Source of the DNA: Defluviicoccus sp.
GTDB taxonomy: Bacteria > Pseudomonadota > Alphaproteobacteria > MPNO01
Assembly: GCA_028820505.1 (NCBI GenBank)
Contig: JAPPIT010000119.1
Coordinates: 1-46,861 of the forward strand
Length of the DNA stretch: 46,861 bases
Direction: 5' to 3'
Shown one piece after another: positions 7,189 to 14,713 of the stretch. Position 1 is the first letter of the stretch. Each line of letters starts with the position of its first letter. A program made the position numbers and the translations under genes. The notes beneath the pieces were generated by a model that did not search any database, was not told the DNA's origin, and saw only the letters and a program-made list of their open reading frames with translations.

Positions 7189-8090
7189 CCGGGCTGCGCT
7201 CGGTCGTGTCCGCCGTCTCGGCGCGGGCGGAGGCGCGGCCGGGCCTGGCGGCGGTGGTCCTGATGCTGGTGGCGAGCCTGGCCCTTGCCTCGATGCACGG
7301 ATCGGTCCGGTTCGTCTCCGGCACTCTCCACCCCTTCGAAATCGCCTTCTTCCGCAACGTCTTCGGGTTCTGCGTGCTGATCCCGTGGCTGATGCGGATC
7401 GGCCTCGCCGCCTTCGCGACCCGGAAGCTCCCGCTCCACGTCGTCCGGGGGTTTCTCAACGCGGGCTCGATGCTGATGTGGTTTCTCGGCCTCAGCCTGA
7501 TCCCGCTGGCGGAGGCGACCGCGCTGTCGCTCGCCAGCCCGCTGATCGCGACGGTGGGCGCGATCCTGCTGCTGGGCGAGCCGATGCGGGGCCATCGCTG
7601 GCTCGGGCTGGCGCTCGGCATCGCGGGCATGCTGGCGATCCTGCGTCCCGGCTTCGAGGAGATCAGCCTCGGCGCGGCGGCGGTCCTCCTGTCGGCCGTG
7701 CTGGTCACCGCGTCGAAGCTGATCGCCAAGACGCTGACCCGTACCGACAGCCCGACCACCATCGTCGCCTGGCTGACGCTCCTGATGATCCCGGTGACCG
7801 CGGTCCCCGCCGCCTTCGTCTGGCAGACGCCGACGCTGCCGGAGCTGCTGATGCTGGCCGGCATCGGCGCGCTCGGAAGCTGCGGGCATCTGTGCCTGGT
7901 CCACGCCTACCGGCTGGCGGACGTGGGGCTGGTCGAGCCGCTGGTCTTCTTCCGCCTCGTCTGGGCGGCCCTGCTCGGCTTCCTGGTCTTCGCGGAAATC
8001 CCCGATGCCTGGGTCTGGATCGGCGGCCTGCTGATCGTCGCCGCGACCACCCACCTCGCGCGGCGGGAGGGCGGCGCGCGAAGCGGTTAG
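7185..8090 (+). CDS. EamA/DMT family transporter
   Basis: About 301 residues with ten predicted membrane segments in two EamA repeats. Characteristic segments are FEIAFFRNVFGFCVLIPWLM, the end of the first half LASPLIATVGAILLLGEPM, and in the second half LVEPLVFFRLVWAALLGFLVFAE. Members export amino acids, metabolites or unknown compounds across the inner membrane. No ATG fits. TTG at 7185 overlaps the thioesterase stop (TTGA) and gives normal family length; GTG at 7206 is an alternative. It seems to be the third gene of the marR operon and may move a pathway acid, which is inference. It overlaps the convergent lipoprotein gene by four bases. Confidence 0.85.
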   Translation: MTGLRSVVSAVSARAEARPGLAAVVLMLVASLALASMHGSVRFVSGTLHPFEIAFFRNVFGFCVLIPWLMRIGLAAFATRKLPLHVVRGFLNAGSMLMWFLGLSLIPLAEATALSLASPLIATVGAILLLGEPMRGHRWLGLALGIAGMLAILRPGFEEISLGAAAVLLSAVLVTASKLIAKTLTRTDSPTTIVAWLTLLMIPVTAVPAAFVWQTPTLPELLMLAGIGALGSCGHLCLVHAYRLADVGLVEPLVFFRLVWAALLGFLVFAEIPDAWVWIGGLLIVAATTHLARREGGARSG

Positions 8091-8704
8091 TTCCGGGTAC
8101 CGTAGAACACCGACCGGAGGCCGTCCCCGGACATGTAACCGACCACCCCGCGCTGCTCCGCGCCCCCGAACTGACCTTGTCCGGAATAGGTTAGCGACTG
8201 ACCGTCGACGGTCAACGTGACGCTCGGGGCAAAACGCCCGTCTGTGACCGAAGCGGGGGCGGTGGTGGCGCTCGTGAGACCGGGGACGCCGTCGATACCG
8301 CTGTAGGTCAAGGTGGCGCTGACGGCGCTGCCCTGAATCGTGACATCCACCCGGGCCGTACCATCGTCCCTGTTTCCATCCACATAGCCGTCCCACATAC
8401 CCCTCCAGGTCCCCGTGACGGTGGGCTGATGCATTGGCGAGGAGGCCGTAAGCGTGGGATTCATGCCCAAAATGTCGTATTGCGCGCTCAGACCGAGAGT
8501 TGCGTTCTCGTACCCCACCTCCGTCCCCGAAACGGTTATGACGTTCCATTGTCCGAGATCGGGCATGGACATCCCGCCGCCGGTCGTGGGGGCTCCGCCG
8601 TTGGCCGAAGAGTCTCCTCCCCCTCCGCCGCCACAGGCAGACAAAGCGATCAGCGCTGCCAGGGAAAGGGCCGCTGAAGATATACGGTGCGATTTCCTTC
8701 TCAC
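8087..8704 (-). CDS. Lipoprotein with TbpB-like barrel domain
   Basis: A 205-residue predicted lipoprotein. The signal peptide ends in the lipobox LSAC with Cys24, followed by a glycine-rich linker. The C-terminal half (VDVTIQGSAVSATLTYSG ... GQGQFGGAEQRGVVGYMSGDG ... VFYGTRN) has the glycine-rich strand pattern of the small barrel found in transferrin-binding protein B and related surface lipoproteins. GTG 8704 is preceded by AAAGGA at good spacing. No TonB receptor or Slam-type exporter is adjacent. The TbpB relationship is by pattern only and moderate. Confidence 0.7.
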   Translation of the reverse strand: MRRKSHRISSAALSLAALIALSACGGGGGGDSSANGGAPTTGGGMSMPDLGQWNVITVSGTEVGYENATLGLSAQYDILGMNPTLTASSPMHQPTVTGTWRGMWDGYVDGNRDDGTARVDVTIQGSAVSATLTYSGIDGVPGLTSATTAPASVTDGRFAPSVTLTVDGQSLTYSGQGQFGGAEQRGVVGYMSGDGLRSVFYGTRN

Positions 8705-8754
8705 TCTCGGTTCCTTTCAAGAAATGCGGTAGGGATCGCGCGTGCGTTCCCTGG

Positions 8755-8938
8755 AGCCTGTCCGTTTCAGACAGAAGCGCCTTTACCCCGACCCCCCACC
8801 GTCATGGTCGGCGAAGGCCGACCATCCACGAGTTTTTAAGGCGCCGAAAACAAAACAAAACGTGGATGGTCGGCCTTCGCCGACCATGACGACAGAAAAC
8901 GGATGAAGCGGTTCCAACCGAAACGGAGCCGCTCTGGG
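8755..8938. repeat. REP family B, copy 2, extended unit
   Basis: Arms at 8800-8830 and 8861-8891 form the palindrome, with an A-rich loop. Conservation with the copy at 38697-38878 extends well beyond it: the left flank (AGCCTGTCCG ... AGAAGCGCCTTTACCCC) and right flank (GCGGTTCCAACC ... CCGCT) are shared, giving a unit of about 184 bases. The rest of the 406-base gap to the next gene (9111) contains a small dyad, TCCCCA-GTAT-TGGGGA at 8992-9007, and no gene. Confidence 0.8.
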
Positions 8939-9110
8939 AGACTGGTTGGAATCTTCACACCGGAACCTACGACGCGACGGAGGGATGTGCGTCCCCAGTA
9001 TTGGGGAGAATTGGGCAAAAATTGTGTGCGTTGCGGCCGGGCGGTGCGGCCGGTAAGGTCCGCCGACCCCGCCGGCCGCGGCGGATACCATCCATGATCG
9101 GGGGCGGTTC

Positions 9111-10190
9111 ATGCAGTTTCGCGTCGGGCGTTTCGCCGCGCCCGGGCTGGCCGGAATTCTGCTTGCGCTTGGCGCCGCCGGCACCGGGGCGAAGGAGTGG
9201 AAGCTGACGGCCGGGTCGAGCCACCCGCCGATCGTCCCGTGGGTGCAGGTCATCCGGGACCATGTGGTTCCCGAGTCCAACCGGATGCTGAAGGAGCTGG
9301 GCGGGCCGGACACCATCAAGTGGACCCAGGCCTACTCGGGTACGCTCTACAACTTCAAGAACACGCTGGAAGGCGTGGGCGACGGGCTCGCCGATATCGG
9401 CTGGGTCGGCACGCTCTGGGAGCCGGCGAAGATGCCGCTCGAGAACGTGACCTTCTACGCCCCTTTCGCGACCGGCAACGTCCACCACCTGATCGACATC
9501 CAGGAAGAGCTGCACCGGACGATCCCGGCGATGAACGCAGCCTGGAGGAAGAACAACGCGGTCTATCTCGGAGGCCAGGTCGCCGACAGCTACCACATCG
9601 TCTCGAAGACCCCGATCGACACCCTCGAGCAGCTGCGGGGCAAGAAGGTGCTGGCCCCGGGACCCGCCGCCAGCTGGCTGAAGGGAACCGGCGCCACGCC
9701 GGTCGATGCCGGCCTGCCGATCTACTACAACAGCCTCAAGACCGGCCTCGCTGACGCCGGCATCATCATCGCGACCGGCATTCTCCCCTTCAAGCTGCAC
9801 GAGGTGGCCCCCCACGTCGTCAAGGTCGATCTGGGCGCGCCGATCTCGGGCGCGCTCGCTATGAACCTCGACACCTGGAAGAGCCTCCCGCTGCACATGA
9901 AGACGATGTTTCGCTTCCTCGGGCGCGAATACGCCCGCAAGCAGACCGACATCGTCGCGGCGAAGGTGCGCGACTCGATGGCGACCCTCGCCGGGCTGGG
10001 CGCCAAAATCTCGGAATTTCCGGCCGAAGAGCGCACCAAATGGGCGAACCTGCTGCCCGATCTCGCGGGCGACTGGGTCGCACGCAACGAGGCCAAGCGC
10101 CTGCCCGCGAAGAGGGTCCTCGCCGCGTTCATGGAGGGCGTGCGCAAGCGCGGCGGCAAGCCGGCGCGGAACTGGGACAGGAAGAGATAG
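9111..10190 (+). CDS. TRAP transporter substrate-binding protein, DctP type
   Basis: A 359-residue periplasmic binding protein. The signal peptide (hydrophobic core APGLAGILLALGAAGTGA) probably ends near residue 27. The mature part has DctP-family features: LTAGSSHPP, the segment DGLADIGWVG near residue 90, TLEQLRGKKVLAPGP and SGALAMNLDTWKSLP. The ribosome site is GGGGGCGG. No DctQ or DctM membrane subunit is within the window, so it is an orphan here. The ligand cannot be told; DctP relatives bind carboxylates, including aromatic acids. It stands alone between two REP-bearing gaps. Confidence 0.88.
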   Translation: MQFRVGRFAAPGLAGILLALGAAGTGAKEWKLTAGSSHPPIVPWVQVIRDHVVPESNRMLKELGGPDTIKWTQAYSGTLYNFKNTLEGVGDGLADIGWVGTLWEPAKMPLENVTFYAPFATGNVHHLIDIQEELHRTIPAMNAAWRKNNAVYLGGQVADSYHIVSKTPIDTLEQLRGKKVLAPGPAASWLKGTGATPVDAGLPIYYNSLKTGLADAGIIIATGILPFKLHEVAPHVVKVDLGAPISGALAMNLDTWKSLPLHMKTMFRFLGREYARKQTDIVAAKVRDSMATLAGLGAKISEFPAEERTKWANLLPDLAGDWVARNEAKRLPAKRVLAAFMEGVRKRGGKPARNWDRKR

Positions 10191-10316
10191 GCCCGGCCCT
10201 TCGATACGGGCTTATATCGATTCCTTGACAGCGGACCGTCGGGCGCGGGTCGGCGCCGGGAACGCCGTCCCGTTGCGGCGGGCGTGGGAACCGCCCAGCC
10301 CCCCCCCGTCATGGTC

Positions 10317-10400
10317 GGCGCAGGCCGACCATCCACGATTTGTTTTTCGTTTCCAGCGCCGCAAAAACTCGCGGATGGTCGGCCTTCGCCGACCATGACG
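10317..10400. repeat. REP family B, copy 3, inverted
   Basis: Arms at 10317-10347 and 10370-10400 have small mismatches. The loop is the reverse complement of the loop in the other copies, so this element lies in opposite orientation. It occupies the 315-base gap between the TRAP protein and the amidohydrolase. Nothing else with coding character is seen there. Confidence 0.82.
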
Positions 10401-10505
10401 GGGGAGGAACGATCCGCCGCGAACCGGACACGCCTCGCCGACAGGGATTGACGCCGCGACCGTGCTTTGCCGAGACTCCGCCCGTCCCGAATCGAGGATT
10501 CCGCG

Positions 10506-11654
10506 ATGCCCTATATCGATGCCGACTCGCATGTCTACGAAGTCGAGGAGACCTGGAACTACCTGCCGGAGAAGTACCGGCACCGGCGCCCCATCCCGAT
10601 CACCGTGCCGCGCGAGGACGCGCCCTATATGGGCGTCGACAACTCGTTCTGGCTGGTCGACGGCAAGGCGATGCAGTGGACCTGGGGTCCGGGCACGATC
10701 CAGATCGGCTGCCCGCTGACCTCGATCCACGCCGGGATGAAGGAGTTCTCCATCGGCAACCAGTCGCTGATGGACGTGCCGGCGAGGCTCGCCGATCTCG
10801 ACCGCGCCGGGGTCGACCTCCAGGTGATCTACTCGACGCTCCTGTTCGCGCCGCTCACCGACGACGACGCGTTCGAGACCGCGCTCACCGTGAGCTACAA
10901 CAGGTGGATCGAGGAACGCTGCGCCGAGGCGCCGGACCGGCTGAAATGGTCGGCGGTGCTGCCGCTGCGCGAGCCCGGGGAGGCGGTGAAGGAAATCTAC
11001 CGCGTGAAGGACGCGGGCGCGGTCTCGCTGATGTGCTTCGGCACGGTCGGCGAGCGGATGCTGCACTTCCCCGAGTTCGACCCGGTCTGGGCGGCGGCCC
11101 AGGAGGTCGACCTGCCGATCGCCGTCCATGTCGGCTGGCCGACGGGCTCGCTGCGCCAGATGTGCAACGAGCATTCGAGCTCGCTCAACGTCTCCTTCAC
11201 GCTGCCGCTCCTGATCGGGTTCTACAGCTTCGCCGGCGGCGGCATCCTCGACCGCTTCCCGAAGCTCCGGGCGATCTTCCTCGAAGGCGGCTGCAGCTGG
11301 CTGCCCTGGTATCTGGAACGCATGGACCACTACTACCCGGTGGTGGAGTTTTTCCGTTCGTCCTTCGGGCTCGATCCGATCACCAGCGTCTCGCCGGAGA
11401 ACTTCAAGGACCGGATATTCCTCACCTCGGAAGCGGACGAGTCCCTGCTCCCCTTCGTCCTCGACTTCCTCGGCGAGGACAACATCATGATGTCCGAGGA
11501 CATGCCCCATCTCGAGGCCCGCGAGGGCTCGGGCGAGGGTCTCGGCGCGCGCACCGACCTGACCGACGCGCAGAAGGAGAAGATCCTCTGGAAGAACGCG
11601 CAGGCGTTCTACGGGCTCGACATCGGCCACGGCGCGCGGGCGGCGGCCGAATAG
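10506..11654 (+). CDS. Amidohydrolase family 2 protein
   Basis: A 382-residue TIM-barrel metal-dependent hydrolase or decarboxylase (Amidohydro_2). The N-terminal metal motif is DADSHVYE (5-12). Further candidate ligands are His in LPIAVHVGWPTG and the acidic pair in IMMSEDMPH near residue 335. ATG 10506 is preceded by GAGGA at about eight bases. It overlaps the next gene's possible GTG start (TAGTG), so hydrolase and SDR form a pair. Relatives act on ring-cleavage acids or decarboxylate aromatic acids such as aminocarboxymuconate semialdehyde and resorcylate; the exact reaction is not evident. Confidence 0.85.
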   Translation: MPYIDADSHVYEVEETWNYLPEKYRHRRPIPITVPREDAPYMGVDNSFWLVDGKAMQWTWGPGTIQIGCPLTSIHAGMKEFSIGNQSLMDVPARLADLDRAGVDLQVIYSTLLFAPLTDDDAFETALTVSYNRWIEERCAEAPDRLKWSAVLPLREPGEAVKEIYRVKDAGAVSLMCFGTVGERMLHFPEFDPVWAAAQEVDLPIAVHVGWPTGSLRQMCNEHSSSLNVSFTLPLLIGFYSFAGGGILDRFPKLRAIFLEGGCSWLPWYLERMDHYYPVVEFFRSSFGLDPITSVSPENFKDRIFLTSEADESLLPFVLDFLGEDNIMMSEDMPHLEAREGSGEGLGARTDLTDAQKEKILWKNAQAFYGLDIGHGARAAAE

Positions 11655-11665
11655 TGGACGGATCG

Positions 11666-12418
11666 ATGGAGGGAAGCGTCGCCTTCGTCACCGGCGGCGG
11701 CAGCGGCATGGGGCGGGAGACCGCGCGCCTCCTCGGCGAGGCCGGCGCCCGGGTGGCGATCTGCGACCGGAACGGCGACGCGGCGCGCGAGACCGCGCGC
11801 ATCGTCGAGGATGCCGGCGGAACCGCCCGGGTCGAGGAAGCGGACGTCTCCGACTCCGGCGCGGTGAACCGGGCGGTCGCGGCGGCGGCCGACGCGCTCG
11901 GGCCGATCGGGATGCTGGTCAATATCGCCGGCATCTACCAGGTCGCGGCGGTGGAGGACATCGCCGACGAGGACTGGGCGCGCATGTTCGCCGTCCATGT
12001 CGACGGCACCTTCCACACCTGCCGCGCGGTGCTCCCCGGCATGATCGCCGCGCGGGCGGGGGCCATCGTCAACATGTCCTCGCTCCACGCCATCCGCGGC
12101 CAGGCCAACGCCGCCCACTACGCCGCCGCCAAGGGCGCGATCATCGGGCTCACCAAGTCGATCGCGCGGGAGAAGGGGCCGCTCGGCATCCGCGCCAACG
12201 CGGTCGCGCCGGGGCCGATCGACACCCCGCTCTGGCGCGGCGCGGTGCCGCCCGGCGAGATCGACGCGGTCATGGCGAAGCGGTCCGAGGTCATCCCGAT
12301 CGGCCGGCTGGGCGAGCCGGTCGAGGTGGCGCAGACCGTCGTCCACCTGCTGAGCCCGGCGGCGAGCTACATCACCGGGCAGGTGGTGACCATCGACGGC
12401 GGCGAATCGATGGCCTGA
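11666..12418 (+). CDS. Short-chain dehydrogenase/reductase
   Basis: A 250-residue classical SDR of the FabG type. The cofactor motif is TGGGSGMG (9-16); NIAG is near residue 86. The catalytic residues are Ser138 or Ser139, Tyr152 and Lys156 (YAAAK). ICDRNG after the second strand suggests an aspartate that favours NAD over NADP. I chose ATG 11666, which gives the usual short N-terminus; GTG 11654, overlapping the amidohydrolase stop, is possible. It probably oxidises or reduces the product of the coupled amidohydrolase. Confidence 0.9.
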   Translation: MEGSVAFVTGGGSGMGRETARLLGEAGARVAICDRNGDAARETARIVEDAGGTARVEEADVSDSGAVNRAVAAAADALGPIGMLVNIAGIYQVAAVEDIADEDWARMFAVHVDGTFHTCRAVLPGMIAARAGAIVNMSSLHAIRGQANAAHYAAAKGAIIGLTKSIAREKGPLGIRANAVAPGPIDTPLWRGAVPPGEIDAVMAKRSEVIPIGRLGEPVEVAQTVVHLLSPAASYITGQVVTIDGGESMA

Positions 12419-12464
12419 GGGCGCGCCTGTTTGGATGCGGACCTCTCCCACCCGTGTCGCCCTT

Positions 12465-12494
12465 CGTCATGGTCGGCCTCCGCCGACCATGACG
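12465..12494. repeat. Single REP family B unit between convergent genes
   Basis: CGTCATGGTCGGC (12465-12477) and GCCGACCATGACG (12482-12494) are perfect complements around CTCC. This is one solitary unit rather than an inverted pair. It lies in the gap between the convergent SDR and pcm genes, where a bidirectional stem-loop could end transcription, though no T-tract follows. Confidence 0.75.
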
Positions 12495-12549
12495 AATGGG
12501 GACAGCGGGAATAATTCGAAAATATCTGGACAGCCTCCGGCCCCCGCGC

Positions 12550-13233
12550 CTACAGCGCCGCCGGGTCCTCGTCGACGTGGAGCGTCGAGAACCGGACGGC
12601 GATCACCGGCTCCATCGTCACTCTGCCCTCTTCGCTCTTGTTCACGACCAAGAACTGCTGGGCGTCCTCGATGCCGGCCGGCACCACCATCCGGCCGCCG
12701 GGCTTGAGTTGCGCGAGCAGCAGCGGCGGCACGAGGTCCGGCGCCGCCGAGACCAGGATCCGGTCGAACGGCCCGTGCTCGGCCCAGCCGCGCGAGCCGT
12801 CGCCGTGGCGGAGCTCGATATTGTCGTAGCCGAGCGTCCCCAGCCGGCTGCGCGCGCCCGAGGCGAGCTCCTCGACGATCTCGACGGAATAGACCTTCGC
12901 CGCCAGCTGGGCCAGCAGCGCCGCCTGGTAGCCGAGCCCGGTCCCGACCTCCAGCACCCTGTGGTCGGGCCGCACGTCCAGCAGGTCGGTCATCAGCGCG
13001 TTGATGTAGGGTTGCGAGATCGTCTTCCCGCAGCCGATCGGCAAGGGGGAATTCACGTAGGCGAAGCCGCGCAGCTCGACCGGCACGAACTCGTGGCGGG
13101 GCACGCGGCCGACCGCGTCCATCACCCTCTCGTCCAGCGCCTCCCGCCCGATCTCGGCCGCGGTCTCGCGGACATGGTGGGCGATTTCCGCCACCATTTC
13201 CGACCGCGCCCCGACGAAATGCCGATCGTCCAT
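12550..13233 (-). CDS. pcm: Protein-L-isoaspartate O-methyltransferase
   Basis: A 227-residue SAM-dependent methyltransferase that methylates isoaspartyl residues of aged proteins. Diagnostic segments are the substrate loop SPLPIGCGKTISQPYINALMT, the SAM-binding motif VLEVGTGLGYQAALLA (about 96-111), the second motif VYSVEIVEELA, and FDRILVSAAPDLVPPLLLAQLKPGGRMVVP. Length is normal. It is divergent from a small membrane protein and msrP, which repairs methionine sulfoxide, so the locus seems dedicated to protein repair. Confidence 0.93.
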   Translation of the reverse strand: MDDRHFVGARSEMVAEIAHHVRETAAEIGREALDERVMDAVGRVPRHEFVPVELRGFAYVNSPLPIGCGKTISQPYINALMTDLLDVRPDHRVLEVGTGLGYQAALLAQLAAKVYSVEIVEELASGARSRLGTLGYDNIELRHGDGSRGWAEHGPFDRILVSAAPDLVPPLLLAQLKPGGRMVVPAGIEDAQQFLVVNKSEEGRVTMEPVIAVRFSTLHVDEDPAAL

Positions 13234-13400
13234 GGAATGCCGTCCGACCTTCCCGCTACGCCGATTGCCGGGTCCAGAATATCCGTTTGCAGCCTCTTGT
13301 CGGAAATATTCGCGCCGTTGCGGTAACGTATTCGCGAGCGCGGTGGTAAAGGAACGCGCAAACGCCCATCTGTTGGGCGCAACGAGAAGCGAGGCCCGTC

Positions 13401-13724
13401 ATGGCGGCACGGACCAGATCCCCTTCATCCCGGTGTCTGACGTGGCTCGGCGCGGCGCTCACCGCCGCGGCCGTCCTCGCCCTCCTCTACGAGTTGAGCG
13501 CAGCCCTTCAGGCCGGCGAATGGCGTATCGTCCCCGCCGGCGAAATCTGGTTCACGCTTCACACCGCGAGCCTCAACCTCGTCCAGGCGATCGTGCAGCG
13601 TTACCTCCACCCGTTCCTGTGGGACCCCGTCATCGCGGGCTTCCTGCAGTGGCCGCTCTGGGCCAGCTTCGGCGGACCCGGTATCGCCCTGTTGACGATC
13701 TTCGGCTCCAGGAGAGCAAGATAA
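13401..13724 (+). CDS. Small two-helix membrane protein upstream of msrP
   Basis: A 107-residue protein I do not recognise. It has a hydrophobic segment at about 13-33 (CLTWLGAALTAAAVLALLYEL) and a second near the C-terminus (VIAGFLQWPLWASFGGPGIALLTIFG), with a short basic tail RRAR. The stop TAA shares its last base with the ATG of msrP (TAATG), so the two are co-translated. It lacks the multiple helices and haem histidines of MsrQ and is half its size. A role in anchoring or delivering electrons to MsrP is only a guess from position. The 167-base gap before it contains a weak dyad (13363-13379). Confidence 0.75.
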   Translation: MAARTRSPSSRCLTWLGAALTAAAVLALLYELSAALQAGEWRIVPAGEIWFTLHTASLNLVQAIVQRYLHPFLWDPVIAGFLQWPLWASFGGPGIALLTIFGSRRAR

Positions 13725-14713
13725 TGCTGTTCAAGCGCAAGCGCGGCTGGGAGCTGCCGGAATCGGCCGCGACCGACGAGAAGACCTATATCGACCGGCG
13801 GCGGATCCTCGCCGGGCTCGGGATCGGCGGCGCCATCCTGGCGGCGCCGGCGGTGCTCCGGATGGGAGACGACGCCGAGCCCGAAATCGCGGCGCCGGCG
13901 GAGATCGACCCCTCGGCCGGGCTCTACCCGGTCCGGCGCAACCCGGCCTACACGGTCGAGCGCGCGCTGACGCCGGAGGCGGAGGCCGCCACCTACAACA
14001 ATTTCTACGAGTTCGGCTCGCACAAGAACATCCACCGGGCGGCGCAGAAGCTGCCGATCCGGCCCTGGGAGGTGCGCATCGAGGGGATGGTGGAAAAGCC
14101 CTTCACCATCGCCTTCGACGACCTCCTGAAGAAGATGCCGCTGGAGGAGCGGGTCTACCGCCATCGCTGCGTCGAGGCATGGGCGATGACGGTGCCGTGG
14201 AGCGGCTTCCCGCTCAAGGCGCTGGTCGACCTCGCGCGGCCGCTGGGATCGGCGAAGTTCCTCGCGATGGAGACCTTCGAGAACCCCGAGGTCGCGCCGG
14301 GCCAGAACCAGCGCTGGTACCCGTGGCCCTATCTCGAGGGTCTGGCGATCGACGAGGCGGTCAACGAGCTCGCCTTCATCGCGACCGGGCTCTACGGCAA
14401 GCCGATGCCGAAGCAGAACGGCGCGCCGCTCCGCCTCGCGGTGCCGTGGAAGTACGGCTTCAAGTCGGTCAAGTCGCTGGTCCGGTTCCACTTCACGGAA
14501 GAGCGCCCGGTGAGCTTCTGGGAAGAGCTCCAGGGCCGGGAATACGGGTTCTGGGCCAACGTCAACCCGAAGGTGCCCCACCCCCGCTGGAGCCAGGCCA
14601 CCGAGCGGCTGCTCGGCACCGGCAAGCGGGTGCCCACGCGGCTCTACAACGGCTACGGCGCGTTCGTGGCCGACCTCTACGCCGACCGCAAGAACGAACG
14701 CCTGTTCATGTAG
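13724..14713 (+). CDS. msrP: Periplasmic methionine sulfoxide reductase, catalytic
   Basis: A 329-residue molybdopterin protein of the YedY/MsrP family, which reduces methionine sulfoxide in periplasmic proteins. A twin-arginine signal (DRRRILAGLGIGGAILAAPAV, Arg25-27) shows Tat export after cofactor loading. The Mo-ligating cysteine is Cys149 in YRHRCVEAWAM. Other conserved parts are YNNFYEFG, PWKYGFKSVKSLVR and FWANVNPKVPHPRW. Length is normal. The usual partner msrQ does not follow; instead the next gene is convergent and overlaps by eight bases. The only partner candidate is the small membrane protein upstream. Confidence 0.93.
   Translation: MLFKRKRGWELPESAATDEKTYIDRRRILAGLGIGGAILAAPAVLRMGDDAEPEIAAPAEIDPSAGLYPVRRNPAYTVERALTPEAEAATYNNFYEFGSHKNIHRAAQKLPIRPWEVRIEGMVEKPFTIAFDDLLKKMPLEERVYRHRCVEAWAMTVPWSGFPLKALVDLARPLGSAKFLAMETFENPEVAPGQNQRWYPWPYLEGLAIDEAVNELAFIATGLYGKPMPKQNGAPLRLAVPWKYGFKSVKSLVRFHFTEERPVSFWEELQGREYGFWANVNPKVPHPRWSQATERLLGTGKRVPTRLYNGYGAFVADLYADRKNERLFM

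Noticed and set aside
8836-9018. Two similar small minus-strand proteins here and at 38778-38963, sharing RFGWNR and SWSAKADHPRFVLF
   Set aside because: The similarity comes from translating the same extended REP unit; neither has a ribosome site and the remainder of each is unrelated.
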